64,000 nt of DNA from Micromonospora sp. WMMD882 (GCF_027497255.1 NZ_CP114903.1:3348001-3412000), one strand, 5' to 3'. Counted from the stretch's first letter, positions 7,559 through 16,117 are shown. A program made the numbers and translations. The notes: a model not told the origin generated them from the letters alone.

Positions 7559-8905
7559 ATGGCTGACGTCACCGACCACCTCTGGCTGCACTTCACCCGG
7601 ATGGCGAGCTACCCCGGCGGGGAGGTGCCGACCATCGTGCGGGGCGACGGGGCGTACGTCTGGGACGACCGGGGGCGGCGCTACCTGGACGGGCTGGCCG
7701 GGCTGTTCGTGGTCAACGCCGGTCACGGGCGGGTCGAGCTGGCCGAGGCAGCCGCCCGGCAGGGCGCGGAGCTGGGTTACTTTCCGCTCTGGTCGTACGC
7801 CCATCCGAGAGCGATCGAGCTGGCCGAGAAGATCGCCTCCCTGACGCCGGGCGACCTGAACCGGGTCTTCTTCACCAGCGGCGGCTCCGAGGCGGTGGAG
7901 TCGGCATGGAAGTTGGCCCGCGCGTACTTCAAGCGGGTCGGCAAACCGACCAAGCACAAGGTGGTCAGCCGGCATCTGGCGTACCACGGCACCTCCATGG
8001 GGGCGCTGTCGATCACCGGGCTGCCCGGGTTGAAGGTGGACTTCGAGCCGCTGGTGCCCGGCGGGATCAAGGTGCCGAACACCAACTTCTTCCGGGCCCC
8101 GGAGCACGGCGACTCGCCCGAGGCGTTCGGCCGGTGGGCCGCCGACGAGATCCGGCGGGCGATCGAACGGGAGGGCCCGGACACCGTCGCCGCGGTCTTC
8201 CTGGAGCCGGTGCAGAACGCCGGCGGGTGCATCCCGCCCCCGCCCGGCTACTTCGACCGGGTACGGGAGATCTGCGACGCGTACGACGTGCTGCTCGTCT
8301 CGGACGAGGTGATCTGCGCCTGGGGCCGGCTCGGCGAGTACTTCGGCGCGACCCGGTACGGCTACCAGCCGGACATCGTCACCACCGCCAAGGGGCTCAC
8401 CTCCGGCTACTCCCCGCTCGGCGCGATGATCGCCAGTGACCGGCTGATCGAGCCGTTCCTCACCGCGACCGGCATGTTCGCCCACGGGGTGACCTTCGGC
8501 GGGCACCCGGTGTCCTGCGCGGTGGCCCTGGCGAACCTGGAGATCTTCGCCCGGGAGGACCTCAACGGTCAGGTCCGCGCCCGCGAGGCGGCGTTCCGCG
8601 CCACCCTGGAGAAGCTGCGTGACCTGCCGATCGTGGGGGACGTCCGGGGCGACGGCTTCTTCTACGGCATCGAGCTGGTCAAGGACCAGGCGACCCGGGC
8701 GGCGTTCGACGAGGCGGACTCGGAGCGGTTGCTGCGCGGTTTCCTCTCGCACGCCCTGTTCGAGGCGGGTCTCTACTGCCGGGCCGACGACCGGGGCGAC
8801 CCGGTGGTGCAGCTCTCCCCGCCACTGGTCTGCGACCAGCGGCAGTTCGACGAGATGGAGCAGACCCTGCGCGCCGTGCTCACCGAGGCGTGGTCCCTGC
8901 TCTGA
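7559..8905 (+). CDS. Class III PLP-dependent aminotransferase, probably polyamine-related
   Basis: A 448-residue class III (omega) aminotransferase. Motifs include FFTSGGSEAVESAWKLAR near the substrate/PLP site, YHGTSMGALSITG, the Asp-containing DEVICAWGRLG, and the Schiff-base lysine K278 in VTTAKGLTSGY. The family includes putrescine-, GABA- and beta-alanine-pyruvate transaminases. With the polyamine transporter and Lrp regulator upstream, transfer of an amino group from a polyamine or its breakdown product is the inferred reaction. The ATG at 7559 begins at the usual MADVTDHLW-type N-terminus. The frame stays open to a TTG at 7472, and an in-frame ATG at 7547 is an alternative start. Confidence 0.92.
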   Translation: MADVTDHLWLHFTRMASYPGGEVPTIVRGDGAYVWDDRGRRYLDGLAGLFVVNAGHGRVELAEAAARQGAELGYFPLWSYAHPRAIELAEKIASLTPGDLNRVFFTSGGSEAVESAWKLARAYFKRVGKPTKHKVVSRHLAYHGTSMGALSITGLPGLKVDFEPLVPGGIKVPNTNFFRAPEHGDSPEAFGRWAADEIRRAIEREGPDTVAAVFLEPVQNAGGCIPPPPGYFDRVREICDAYDVLLVSDEVICAWGRLGEYFGATRYGYQPDIVTTAKGLTSGYSPLGAMIASDRLIEPFLTATGMFAHGVTFGGHPVSCAVALANLEIFAREDLNGQVRAREAAFRATLEKLRDLPIVGDVRGDGFFYGIELVKDQATRAAFDEADSERLLRGFLSHALFEAGLYCRADDRGDPVVQLSPPLVCDQRQFDEMEQTLRAVLTEAWSLL

Positions 8906-8929
8906 CCGCGCCGCCCGGCCAGGCGGGCC

Positions 8930-8986
8930 CGTCAGTGGGTGGGCGGGGCGTCAGTGGGTGGGCGGGGCGTCAGTGGGTGGGCGGGA
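8930..8986. repeat. Three tandem copies of a 19-base repeat
   Basis: The unit CGTCAGTGGGTGGGCGGGG occurs at 8930-8948, 8949-8967 and 8968-8986; the last base of the third copy differs (A). The third copy contains the stop codon and final codons of the leftward DUF3499 gene, so the other two copies duplicate the gene end. Probably replication slippage. Confidence 0.9.
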
Positions 8987-9347
8987 TGACGCGGAGGTGG
9001 CCGCGGCGACCGGTCTGCGGAGACTGGTTGGGGTGCTCGGAGCGCTGCTCCGGGTCCTGCGGGGGGCGGGGGGCCGGGCGGGCGGCCTCGCGGACCGCCT
9101 CGGCGAGCGCCACCAGGTCGTCGGTGGTGGGCGGCGGCGGCTCGAACTCACCCTCGTGCCGGACGACGTCCCAGCCCCGGGGGGCGGTCAGGTTACGGGC
9201 GTGCGGCTCACACAGGTCGTACGTGTGCGGCTCCGCGAAGGCCGCAAGTGGACCGACGACGGCGGTCGACTCGTTGTAGACATAGGTCAATGTGGCGACC
9301 GCTTGCCGGGGGCAGCCGTTTCTGGAGCAGCGCCGTGATGACCTCAC
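8970..9347 (-). CDS. DUF3499 family protein
   Basis: A 125-residue protein matching the actinobacterial DUF3499 family. It has an N-terminal zinc-ribbon-like arrangement with C7 and C12 (RRCSRNGCPRQAVATLTYVY) and C46/H49 (YDLCEPHA), followed by a disordered proline-rich tail. The start is taken as the GTG at 9347 rather than the upstream GTG at 9392, because a TACCCT -10 hexamer sits seven bases before it and the conserved family sequence begins here. The function is unknown. Its position beside a zincin-like gene and whiB matches the conserved actinobacterial order seen around Mycobacterium Rv3258c-Rv3260c. Confidence 0.88.
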   Translation of the reverse strand: MRSSRRCSRNGCPRQAVATLTYVYNESTAVVGPLAAFAEPHTYDLCEPHARNLTAPRGWDVVRHEGEFEPPPPTTDDLVALAEAVREAARPAPRPPQDPEQRSEHPNQSPQTGRRGHLRVIPPTH

Positions 9348-9354
9348 GTGCGGC

Positions 9355-9360
9355 AGGGTA
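9355..9360 (-). promoter_or_regulatory. -10 element of a leaderless DUF3499 transcript
   Basis: TACCCT on the minus strand, seven bases before the GTG at 9347, with no Shine-Dalgarno between. The spacing predicts transcription starting at or near the start codon. Confidence 0.5.
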
Positions 9361-9556
9361 TCTCCATTACCGGGTCCGCCGCACCGGTTCACGGTGCGAC
9401 ACGCGCGTCAGCGAGATCACAATTCGGCGGCTGGTGGGCGATTCGTCGGTTGCGGGAGCTGCGGCCGGCCGGGCGGCACGCCGGGCAGCGGGGCGGCCGG
9501 GTCCAGCCGGCACGCCGGGCAGCGGGTCGTCGCGGCAGGCCAGCGGGGACGGGGGC

Positions 9557-9562
9557 TACCCT
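9557..9562 (+). promoter_or_regulatory. -10 element of a leaderless transcript for the zincin-like gene
   Basis: TACCCT ends six bases before the ATG at 9569, placing the predicted transcription start on the A of the start codon. No ribosome binding site is present. Confidence 0.5.
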
Positions 9563-9568
9563 GTGCCC

Positions 9569-10012
9569 ATGACCAGTCCGGAACACCGACGCCCCGGCCG
9601 ACGGGTTCGCCGCGACCGGCACGGCCGCGGTCTGCGTGGGCGGCTGGTGCCGGCGACGGTCCCCCTGGCACGGACGAAGGCGGAGGTCTTCGACGATCTC
9701 GTGCTGGACACGGTCGAGACCCTGGAGCGCCGGTTCGCCACCGAGCTGGCCGGGGTCGAGTTCGCGGTCGAGGACGTGCCACCGGATCTGAACGTCTACG
9801 ACTCCGACGTGCTGGAGGACGGCGAGGTCCCGTTGGCCCGGCTGTTGCCGGGGCGGCCCGGCCGGCAGGAGGTCCCGCCCCGGATCGTGCTCTACCGGCG
9901 GCCGTTGGAGTTCCGCGCGATGGACCGGGAGGATCTCGCCGATCTGGTCCACGATGTCATCATCGAGCAGGTCGCGAACCTGCTCGGGATCGATCCCGAC
10001 GAGTTGACCTGA
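9569..10012 (+). CDS. Metallopeptidase-family (zincin-like) protein with degenerate active site
   Basis: A 147-residue protein of the small zincin-like metallopeptidase family, equivalent by neighbourhood and sequence style to mycobacterial Rv3259. The body contains VEFAVEDVPPDL, ARLLPGRPG, RIVLYRRPLEF and a C-terminal helix where the HExxH zinc site should be. That site reads HDVIIEQVANLLG, so the catalytic Glu and second His are replaced and peptidase activity is doubtful. The frame is open far upstream, but the ATG at 9569 is chosen because of the -10 hexamer six bases before it and the basic N-terminus typical of the family. It lies between DUF3499 (divergent) and whiB (convergent). Confidence 0.85.
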   Translation: MTSPEHRRPGRRVRRDRHGRGLRGRLVPATVPLARTKAEVFDDLVLDTVETLERRFATELAGVEFAVEDVPPDLNVYDSDVLEDGEVPLARLLPGRPGRQEVPPRIVLYRRPLEFRAMDREDLADLVHDVIIEQVANLLGIDPDELT

Positions 10013-10055
10013 CCGGCCCGGACCGGGCGGCCCCCTCCGCCCGGCACGGTGCGCG

Positions 10056-10313
10056 TCAGGCCACCCGCCGCTTGAGCTTGCGACGCTCCCGCTCGGAGAG
10101 GCCGCCCCAGATCCCGAAACGCTCGTCATGGCCGAGCGCGTACTCCAGGCACTCCGTCTTCACCTCGCAGCGGGAGCAGATCCGCTTCGCCTCGCGGGTC
10201 GAGCCGCCCTTCTCGGGAAAGAACGCCTCCGGGTCGGTCTGCGAGCAGAGCGCCCGCTCCTGCCACTCCGGCGCGTTTCCGAGCAGGTCGGCCACTTCAA
10301 GCTGGCCGTCCAT
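10056..10313 (-). CDS. whiB: WhiB family iron-sulfur regulator, WhiB/WhmD (WhiB2) type
   Basis: An 85-residue WhiB-like protein with four cluster-ligating cysteines, C23, C46, C49 and C55 (C-x22-C-x2-C-x5-C). The G[IV]WGG turn (FGIWGGL) and a basic C-terminal tail (RERRKLKRRV) follow. The segments WQERALCSQTDPEAFFPEKG and ECLEYAL match Streptomyces WhiB / mycobacterial WhiB2 (WhmD), which works with WhiA in sporulation septation and cell division. The start at 10313 has AAGGAGG upstream. The location beside DUF3499, the zincin-like gene and F420 genes also matches the WhiB2 locus. Regulation may involve the palindrome at 10428-10443. Confidence 0.95.
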   Translation of the reverse strand: MDGQLEVADLLGNAPEWQERALCSQTDPEAFFPEKGGSTREAKRICSRCEVKTECLEYALGHDERFGIWGGLSERERRKLKRRVA

Positions 10314-10427
10314 CAGATGCCTCCTTGTCGTGCACCGGCGTCATCGCCGCTGCAACCCCCACGCGGAAAGGCGCGTTTGTCCCTCCGGTGCCGATTTGAT
10401 GCGTTCCGTGTAGACAACCCCATTCAA

Positions 10428-10443
10428 ATTACACGTGTGTAAT
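10428..10443. promoter_or_regulatory. Inverted repeat upstream of whiB, candidate operator
   Basis: ATTACAC-GT-GTGTAAT: perfect seven-base arms around a two-base centre, standing out as AT-rich symmetry in very GC-rich DNA. It lies 115 bases upstream of the whiB start codon. A dimeric regulator site is inferred; the regulator is not identified. Confidence 0.5.
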
Positions 10444-10656
10444 ACGTGCGCCGTCAAGCCGGACTTGATAATGGAGTCGCCCTCCCGACACGCCCCGGGC
10501 CGCCATCCGGGCCACCCGGCCCTCGCAACCTGCCCTATCGATTCAGACCCCTGAGGAGTAACGCCCCCTCCGGCGAGTCGCCGAGATTTCTCCCGTGGCG
10601 CTCCACCGTCCGACCCGCGGCGCGCCGTCCGGGAGGACGGTCGGAGAGCCGGTACG

Positions 10657-10675
10657 CCAAGATCAAAGATCTTGG
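10657..10675. terminator. Hairpin between fbiC and whiB
   Basis: CCAAGATC-AAA-GATCTTGG: perfect eight-base arms with a three-base loop. It lies on the path of the leftward fbiC transcript, about 330 bases after its stop, so it may be a distal terminator. An operator or an intergenic repeat unit is equally possible. Confidence 0.35.
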
Positions 10676-11006
10676 TGGGGCACAGGTTAACGCGGCGGAC
10701 GCGCGACCGCCCACCGAGCCCCGGCCGGCGGCCACCCACCGCCCACCATGTGGACAAAACAGCACAGCGCTCGCGCCGGCCACTGCGAATTGGACCGAGA
10801 CCGCGCTGCTCGGCAGGGCACAGTCGACCTTCCGACAGTCCACGACGCAGACTTGTCCATCGACACACGCTGTCCCACCAAACGGTACGGAGACACCACG
10901 CCGGACAGCTACCCGACAGAACGCCGAGCCCCCGTTTCCGCCACCCGGCACCGACCGTGGGAATTCCACGGCTGACATTCGCGTACGGCGGGAACTGCGC
11001 GGCCGG

Positions 11007-13670
11007 TCAGTCCCGCCGACCGTAAGCCGTGGTGCGTCGACGGGCCGGTCGACCGGCCGCCACCGCGATCGCCCGCAACTGCTCCTCGGTACGCGCCGAA
11101 CCGTTTCCGGAGCCGGCCATTCGGGAGATCGTCTCCTCCATCAGGGTGCCGCCCAGGTCGTTACAGCCGCCCCGCAACATCGCCACCGTGCCCTCGTCAC
11201 CCAGTTTCACCCAGGAACACTGGATATTGTCGATCCGGCCGTGCAGCAGCAGCCGCGCCATCGCGTGCACCACCCGGTTCTCCCGCCAGGTCGGCCCGGA
11301 ACGGGCGATCCCCGCCAGGTAGATCGGCGCGTTGGTGTGCACGAACGGCAACGCCACGAACTCGGTGAACCCGCCGGTGCGGTCCTGCACGCCGGCCAGC
11401 ACCCGGAAGTGCGCCAGCCAGTGCGCCGGATGGTCGACATGCCCGTACATCATCGTGGAGCTGGACCGGATGCCCAGCTCGTGGGCGGTGGTGACCACCT
11501 CGACCCAGGCGGACGTCGGCAGTTTGCCCTTGGTCAGCACCCAGCGCACCTCGTCGTCGAGGATCTCGGCGGCGGTGCCCGGGATGGTGTCCAGCCCGGC
11601 CTCGCGCAGCCGCGTCAGCCAGTCCCGGACGCTCACCCCGGCCTTCGCCGCCGCCGTCACCACCTCCATCGGCGAGAACGCGTGCACGTGCATCCCCGGC
11701 ACCCGCGCCTTGATCGCGCGGACCAGGTCGGCGTACACGGTGACCGGCAGTTTCGGGTCGATGCCGCCCTGCATGCACACCTCGGTCGCGCCGGCCGCCC
11801 ACGCCTCCTCGGCCCGGTCCGCGACCTGCTCGACGGAGAGCCGGAACGCGTCGGCGTCCCGCTCCCGCTGGGCGAACGCGCAGAACCGGCAACCCACGTA
11901 GCAGACGTTCGAGAAGTTGATGTTGCGGTTCACCACGTAGGTGACGTCGTCGCCGACGGTGTCGCGGCGCACGTCGTCGGCGAGCCGGCACAGCGCGTCC
12001 AGCGCCGCGCCGTCCGCGCCGAACAACGCCAGCGCCGCGTCGGCGTGCCGGGGGTCGAGCAGCGCCGCCGGATCGTCGGCGGCCAACCGCAACCCGGTAC
12101 GGAGCTCCGCGTCGCCCCCGCCTGCGGCGGCTGCCGCCCCGACCGACCGGGTCGCTTCCGTCGGCGTCCCCTCCGGCCCCGGCGCCCACGGGCTCTCCGT
12201 CGGACCGCCTGCGACGGCTGCCGCCCCGGCCACCTCGGACCAGTCACCGTAGACGCTGTCGAAGTCGCCCCGCCGGTCCCCGGTCCGGCCGGTGGTGTCG
12301 ATGCTGGCGTGCAGATCCGTCCGGCCGCCGTGCGTCTCCTCCGGCTCCTGCCAGGGGCGCCCCACCGGCCGGGCCGACTCGACGGCCAGCCCGGTCTCCG
12401 GGTCGGCCAGCGCGGTCACGTGCGGCAGCAGCCGAGGATCCAGCCACGGATCACCGGCCCGGACGTACTCGGGATAGATGGTCAGCCGCTCGCGCAGGGT
12501 GAACCCGGCGGCGGCGGTGTGCTTCGCCAGCTCGTCGAGCTGCGGCCAGGGCCGCTCCGGGTTGACGTGGTCCGGGGTCAGCGGCGACACCCCGCCCCAG
12601 TCGTCGATGCCGGCGCGCAGCAGCAGGTCGTACTCGCCGGCGATGAGGTTCGGCGGGGCCTGGATGCGGGCCTTCGGGCCGAGCAGGACCCGGGCCACCG
12701 CCACCGTCGCCGCCAGATCGCGCAGCTCGGCGTCGGGCATGCCGCGCATCGCCGTGTCCGGCTTGGCGCGGAAGTTCTGGACGATGACCTCCTGGAGGTG
12801 GCCGTACTCCCGCTGCGCCCGACGGATCGCGAAGATCCCGTCCACCCGCTCGGCGGGAGTCTCGCCGATGCCGATCAGCAGGCCGGTGGTGAACGGCACG
12901 CCCACCCGGCCGGCGTCGGCCAGCACCCGCAGCCGGACGGTCGGCTCCTTGTCCGGCGAGCCGAAGTGCGGGCCGCCCGGCTCCGACCAGAGCCGGGTGG
13001 CGGTGGTCTCCAGCATCATGCCCATGCTCGGCGCGACCGGCTTGAGCCGCTGCAACTCCGACCAGGACAGCACCCCCGGGTTGAGGTGCGGCAGCAGGCC
13101 GGTCTCCTCCAGCACCGCCACCGCGCAGGCGCGCAGGTAGTCGACAGTGGAGTCGTACCCCCGTTCGTCCAGCCACCGCCTGGCGGCCGGCCACCGCTCC
13201 TCCGGACGGTCACCGAGGGTGAACAGCGCTTCCTTGCAGCCCTGCGCGGCGCCCTCCCGGGCGATCGCCAGCACCTCGTCCCGGTCGAGGAAGGCGGCCG
13301 GGAGACGGTGCGGCACGGTGGCGAAGGTGCAGTAGTGGCAGCGGTCCCGGCAGAGCCGGGTCAACGGGATGAAGACCTTCTTGGAGAACGTGACCACGCC
13401 GGGGCGACCCGCCGCGCGCAGCCCCGCGTCCCGGACCGCGCCGGCGATCCGGAACAGCTCGTCCAGTTCGTCACCCCGGGCGGCGAGCAGCGTGGCCGCC
13501 TCGTCGACGTCGAGGGAACGCCCGGTGGCCGCCCGGCGCAACGCCCGCCGCACCCCCGCCCCACCCGAACTCCCCGCCCCACCCGCCCCGCCCGGGTTCC
13601 CCGCCCGGCCCGAGCCCTCGACCCCGCTCGTCCCGGCCGTACCCGTTACCGCCTCGGCACTCTCCCGCAT
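11007..13670 (-). CDS. fbiC: FO synthase (CofG-CofH fusion), F420 biosynthesis
   Basis: An 887-residue bifunctional radical SAM enzyme making the deazaflavin FO from tyrosine and the flavin precursor diaminouracil. The CofG half has its CxxxCxxC cluster motif at residues 107-114 (CRDRCHYC) and the CofH half at 590-597 (CYVGCRFC). The halves are joined by a linker at about 440-525 that is unusually rich in Ala/Gly/Pro. Segments such as [14 protein letters not shown] and the [13 protein letters not shown] near the C-terminus are typical. The ATG at 13670 is supported by a TAGGGT -10 hexamer six bases upstream (leaderless). In Mycobacterium fbiC is unlinked from fbiA/fbiB; here they are close. 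Confidence 0.96.
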   Translation of the reverse strand: MRESAEAVTGTAGTSGVEGSGRAGNPGGAGGAGSSGGAGVRRALRRAATGRSLDVDEAATLLAARGDELDELFRIAGAVRDAGLRAAGRPGVVTFSKKVFIPLTRLCRDRCHYCTFATVPHRLPAAFLDRDEVLAIAREGAAQGCKEALFTLGDRPEERWPAARRWLDERGYDSTVDYLRACAVAVLEETGLLPHLNPGVLSWSELQRLKPVAPSMGMMLETTATRLWSEPGGPHFGSPDKEPTVRLRVLADAGRVGVPFTTGLLIGIGETPAERVDGIFAIRRAQREYGHLQEVIVQNFRAKPDTAMRGMPDAELRDLAATVAVARVLLGPKARIQAPPNLIAGEYDLLLRAGIDDWGGVSPLTPDHVNPERPWPQLDELAKHTAAAGFTLRERLTIYPEYVRAGDPWLDPRLLPHVTALADPETGLAVESARPVGRPWQEPEETHGGRTDLHASIDTTGRTGDRRGDFDSVYGDWSEVAGAAAVAGGPTESPWAPGPEGTPTEATRSVGAAAAAGGGDAELRTGLRLAADDPAALLDPRHADAALALFGADGAALDALCRLADDVRRDTVGDDVTYVVNRNINFSNVCYVGCRFCAFAQRERDADAFRLSVEQVADRAEEAWAAGATEVCMQGGIDPKLPVTVYADLVRAIKARVPGMHVHAFSPMEVVTAAAKAGVSVRDWLTRLREAGLDTIPGTAAEILDDEVRWVLTKGKLPTSAWVEVVTTAHELGIRSSSTMMYGHVDHPAHWLAHFRVLAGVQDRTGGFTEFVALPFVHTNAPIYLAGIARSGPTWRENRVVHAMARLLLHGRIDNIQCSWVKLGDEGTVAMLRGGCNDLGGTLMEETISRMAGSGNGSARTEEQLRAIAVAAGRPARRRTTAYGRRD

Positions 13671-13676
13671 CCCGCC

Positions 13677-13682
13677 ACCCTA
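13677..13682 (-). promoter_or_regulatory. -10 element of a leaderless fbiC transcript
   Basis: TAGGGT on the minus strand ends six bases before the fbiC ATG. No Shine-Dalgarno is present. Confidence 0.5.
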
Positions 13683-13749
13683 TGCCGCCCCACCCCACCC
13701 CAACCCGTTCCCCCACACCCCGCTCCCCACCCCACCCCCGCCCGCCGAG

Positions 13750-13799
13750 CCAGGGAAGACCGTCGTTCGCAGAGATCAACTAACGACGGTCTTCCCTGG
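13750..13799. terminator. Long perfect hairpin between fbiC and the FG-repeat gene
   Basis: The 18-base arm CCAGGGAAGACCGTCGTT at 13750-13767 is perfectly complementary to 13782-13799, with a 14-base loop. It lies 36 bases beyond the stop of the leftward FG-repeat gene and 80 bases upstream of fbiC, so it should end the former transcript before fbiC. There is no T-tract. The perfect arms also suggest a dispersed palindromic repeat. Confidence 0.65.
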
Positions 13800-13834
13800 A
13801 TCGAGACAGTGGTGGGGGTGGGACGGGTGGAGGG

Positions 13835-15040
13835 TCAGGGGTTGAGGGGGTGGGTGCGGTCGGAGTCGGGGTGGGGGTCGCGGGGGACGGGCTGGGTGCG
13901 GTCGCCTTCGTCGTTCGAGGTCGGGGCGTCGGGCGCGGCGGGGACGGCCTGGGTGGCGTCGTCGGACTGCTGACCCGGGACGGCCTGGGTGGCGTCGTCG
14001 GACTGCTGGCGCGGAATGGCCTGGGTCGGATCAGCCGACGGCGGCTGACCGAACGGCGGCGCGGACGGCGGCGCGCCGAACGACGGGCCGGACGGCGGCG
14101 CGCCGAACGACGGGCCGGACGGCGGCGCGCCGAACGGCGGGGCCGACTGCGGCGCGCCGAACGACGGACCGGACGACGGCGCGCCGAACGGCGGGGCCGA
14201 CTGCGGAGCCGACTCGCCGAACGACGGAGCCGCCTGCGGGGGCGACTGCGGGGCGGGCTGCCCGAAGGGCGGGGCCGAGGACGGGGCCCCGAACGACGGC
14301 CCGGACCGGGCGGCCGGCTGACCGTACGGCGGGGCGGACTGGGGAGCGCCGTACGGCGGGGCCGACTGCGGCGCGCCGAACGGGGTCGACTGCTGGCCCG
14401 GCTGGCCGTACGGCGGGGCCGGGTAACCGGGCTGCTGGCCGTACGGGCCGGACTGCGGCTGGCCGGGCTGACCCGGGTAGCCGGGGTAGCCCTGCTGCTG
14501 CGGCCAGCCCGGCTGGGGCTGCCCGTAGACGCCGGGCTGCGGCTTCGGCTTCGGCACGTGGTAGAGCTTGCGCCAGACCTGGTACACCACGAGCGTGGCG
14601 ACCCCGAGCACGGCCAGCGCGGCGGCGGAGCCGAGCAGGAAGAGGAAGGAGTTGCCGACCTCCCCCTCGGCGACGTTGCCGATCAGGGCGATCAGGAAGG
14701 TCAGCCCGCCGAACAGCACACCGGCCGCCAACTCGAGCAGGGCCACCTGGGTGATCAGCTTGGCCTTCGGCAGCGCCGGCTGGATGTGCGTGGCGAGCAG
14801 GAACGCCAGCACCGGCAGGGCGACCGCCTCGATGCCGGCGAAGTAGCCGAAGGCGGTGCCGGCCCGGCCGGTGAAGGTGCTGAACGACGACATCGGCACC
14901 AGCAGTCGGATCAGGCCCACGAAGAGCAGTACCGCGTTCGCGCCGAGGAGCACGAGGGCGACGAGTTCCCGGAGTGGCTTGGTGTGCTGGGCGGCCGTCG
15001 GCGCGTCGGGCGTCGACGCCGGCTCGGCGGGGCTGGTCAA
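13835..15040 (-). CDS. Four-helix membrane protein with long FG/Pro repeat tail
   Basis: A 401-residue protein of unrecognised family. Residues ~20-170 hold four hydrophobic segments (ELVALVLLGANAVLLFVGLI and others), followed by a positively charged boundary (VWRKLYHVPKPKP). The remaining ~230 residues are disordered and repetitive: Gln/Gly/Pro/Tyr-rich first, then repeated S-F-G-A-P-P-S-G-P units from 27-base DNA repeats, then two DDATQAVPGQQS units. The TTG start at 15040 has GGGGGAG upstream. The tail is probably cytoplasmic and may scaffold other proteins; this is inference. It is divergent from cofD. Confidence 0.85.
   Translation of the reverse strand: MTSPAEPASTPDAPTAAQHTKPLRELVALVLLGANAVLLFVGLIRLLVPMSSFSTFTGRAGTAFGYFAGIEAVALPVLAFLLATHIQPALPKAKLITQVALLELAAGVLFGGLTFLIALIGNVAEGEVGNSFLFLLGSAAALAVLGVATLVVYQVWRKLYHVPKPKPQPGVYGQPQPGWPQQQGYPGYPGQPGQPQSGPYGQQPGYPAPPYGQPGQQSTPFGAPQSAPPYGAPQSAPPYGQPAARSGPSFGAPSSAPPFGQPAPQSPPQAAPSFGESAPQSAPPFGAPSSGPSFGAPQSAPPFGAPPSGPSFGAPPSGPSFGAPPSAPPFGQPPSADPTQAIPRQQSDDATQAVPGQQSDDATQAVPAAPDAPTSNDEGDRTQPVPRDPHPDSDRTHPLNP
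14040..14400. repeat. 27-base tandem repeats encoding SFGAPPSGP units
   Basis: The unit GGCGGCGCGCCGAACGACGG followed by GCCGGAC recurs in near-perfect tandem copies from about 14065 and degenerates toward 14400. On the coding (minus) strand it gives nine-residue FG-containing units. A separate 36-base pair of repeats lies just before it at about 13945-14020. Confidence 0.85.
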
Positions 15041-15141
15041 GGGGCTCCCCCTCTTCGGGCGATGTCGGACAGGTGCGACGTGAGCCTAGTCTCCCCGGTC
15101 GATGGCGGAACGCCGACGCCGCGTACGCGAGGATGGTCGGC

Positions 15142-16104
15142 ATGCGCATCGTGGTTCTGGCCGGCGGCATCGGGGGCGCCCGCTTCCTGCTCGGCGTCCG
15201 GGCGTACGCCCGTCGGGTGGGCGCCGAGGTGACCGCCGTGGTGAACGTCGGCGACGACCTCTACCTGCACGGTCTGAAGATCTGCCCGGATCTGGACAGC
15301 GTCATGTACACCCTGGGCGGCGGCGCCGACCCGGAACGCGGCTGGGGTCGGGCCGACGAGACCTGGACGGTCAAGGCGGAGCTCGCCGCGTACGGGGCGG
15401 AGCCGACCTGGTTCGGGCTGGGCGACCGGGACGTCGCCACCCACCTGGTCCGCACGAGCATGATCGAGGGCGGGTACCCGCTGTCGGCGGTCACCGGGGC
15501 GCTGGCCACCCGCTGGCAGCCGGGCGTACGGCTGCTGCCGGCGACCGACGACCGCCTGGAGACCCACGCGATCGTCAGCGGCGGCGGGCCGGCGGGCGCG
15601 GACGGCCAGCGTGCGATCCACTTCCAGGAGTGGTGGGTACGGCACCGGGCCGACATCCCCACCCACCGGTTCGTCTTCGTCGGCGCGGACGCGGCCAAGC
15701 CGGCCCCCGGCGTCGTCGAGGCGCTCGGCACGGCCGACCTGGTGCTGGTCGCGCCGAGCAACCCGGTGGTGAGCATCGCGCCGATCCTGGCCGTGCCGGG
15801 GCTGCGGGAGGCGGTGGCCGCCGGCCCGGGGCGGGTGGTGGGGGTGTCGCCGATCATCGGTGGCGCGCCGGTACGCGGGATGGCCGACCGGTGCCTGGCC
15901 GTGCTCGGGGTGGAGTGCAGCGCCGAGGGGGTGGGCCGGATGTACGGCGGGCGGCGCTCGGGCGGCCTGTTGGACGGCTGGCTGGTCGCCCCGGAGGACG
16001 GGACGGTCACCGTGCCGGCCGTGACGGTCCGGGCGACGCCGTTGTGGATGACCGACGAGACGGCGACGGCCGACATGGTCCGGGCCGCGGTGGAGCTGGT
16101 GTGA
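15142..16104 (+). CDS. cofD: 2-phospho-L-lactate transferase (CofD/FbiA)
   Basis: A 320-residue enzyme that transfers the phospholactyl or phosphoenolpyruvyl group from its GDP/GTP-activated donor to FO, giving (dehydro-)F420-0. The N-terminal nucleotide loop MRIVVLAGGIGGARFLLG, the catalytic-site segment VNVGDDLYLHGLKICPDLD and the C-terminal SPIIGGAPVRGMADRCL are diagnostic. The start is taken at 15142, with GAGG nine bases upstream; an ATG at 15133 is in frame. It lies 13 bases upstream of cofE, clearly an operon. F420 is the cofactor for hydride transfers in actinomycete redox and antibiotic pathways. Confidence 0.95.
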   Translation: MRIVVLAGGIGGARFLLGVRAYARRVGAEVTAVVNVGDDLYLHGLKICPDLDSVMYTLGGGADPERGWGRADETWTVKAELAAYGAEPTWFGLGDRDVATHLVRTSMIEGGYPLSAVTGALATRWQPGVRLLPATDDRLETHAIVSGGGPAGADGQRAIHFQEWWVRHRADIPTHRFVFVGADAAKPAPGVVEALGTADLVLVAPSNPVVSIAPILAVPGLREAVAAGPGRVVGVSPIIGGAPVRGMADRCLAVLGVECSAEGVGRMYGGRRSGGLLDGWLVAPEDGTVTVPAVTVRATPLWMTDETATADMVRAAVELV

Positions 16105-16117
16105 GGGTGGAGCTGGG

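Larger units (their letters stand above)
10314..11006. other. Long intergenic region between whiB and fbiC
   Basis: These 693 bases contain no convincing gene. Open frames across it are shadows of high-GC composition. Noticeable structure includes an inverted repeat at 10428-10443 near the whiB promoter region and a hairpin at 10657-10675. Developmental whiB genes often have long control regions, so this space probably holds the whiB promoter(s) and the end of the fbiC transcript. Confidence 0.6.

Noticed and set aside
10446..13973. 1,175-residue plus-strand open frame
   Set aside because: It is antisense to fbiC, whose radical SAM motifs are unmistakable. The frame has repetitive Arg/Pro/Gly composition typical of high-GC shadow frames.
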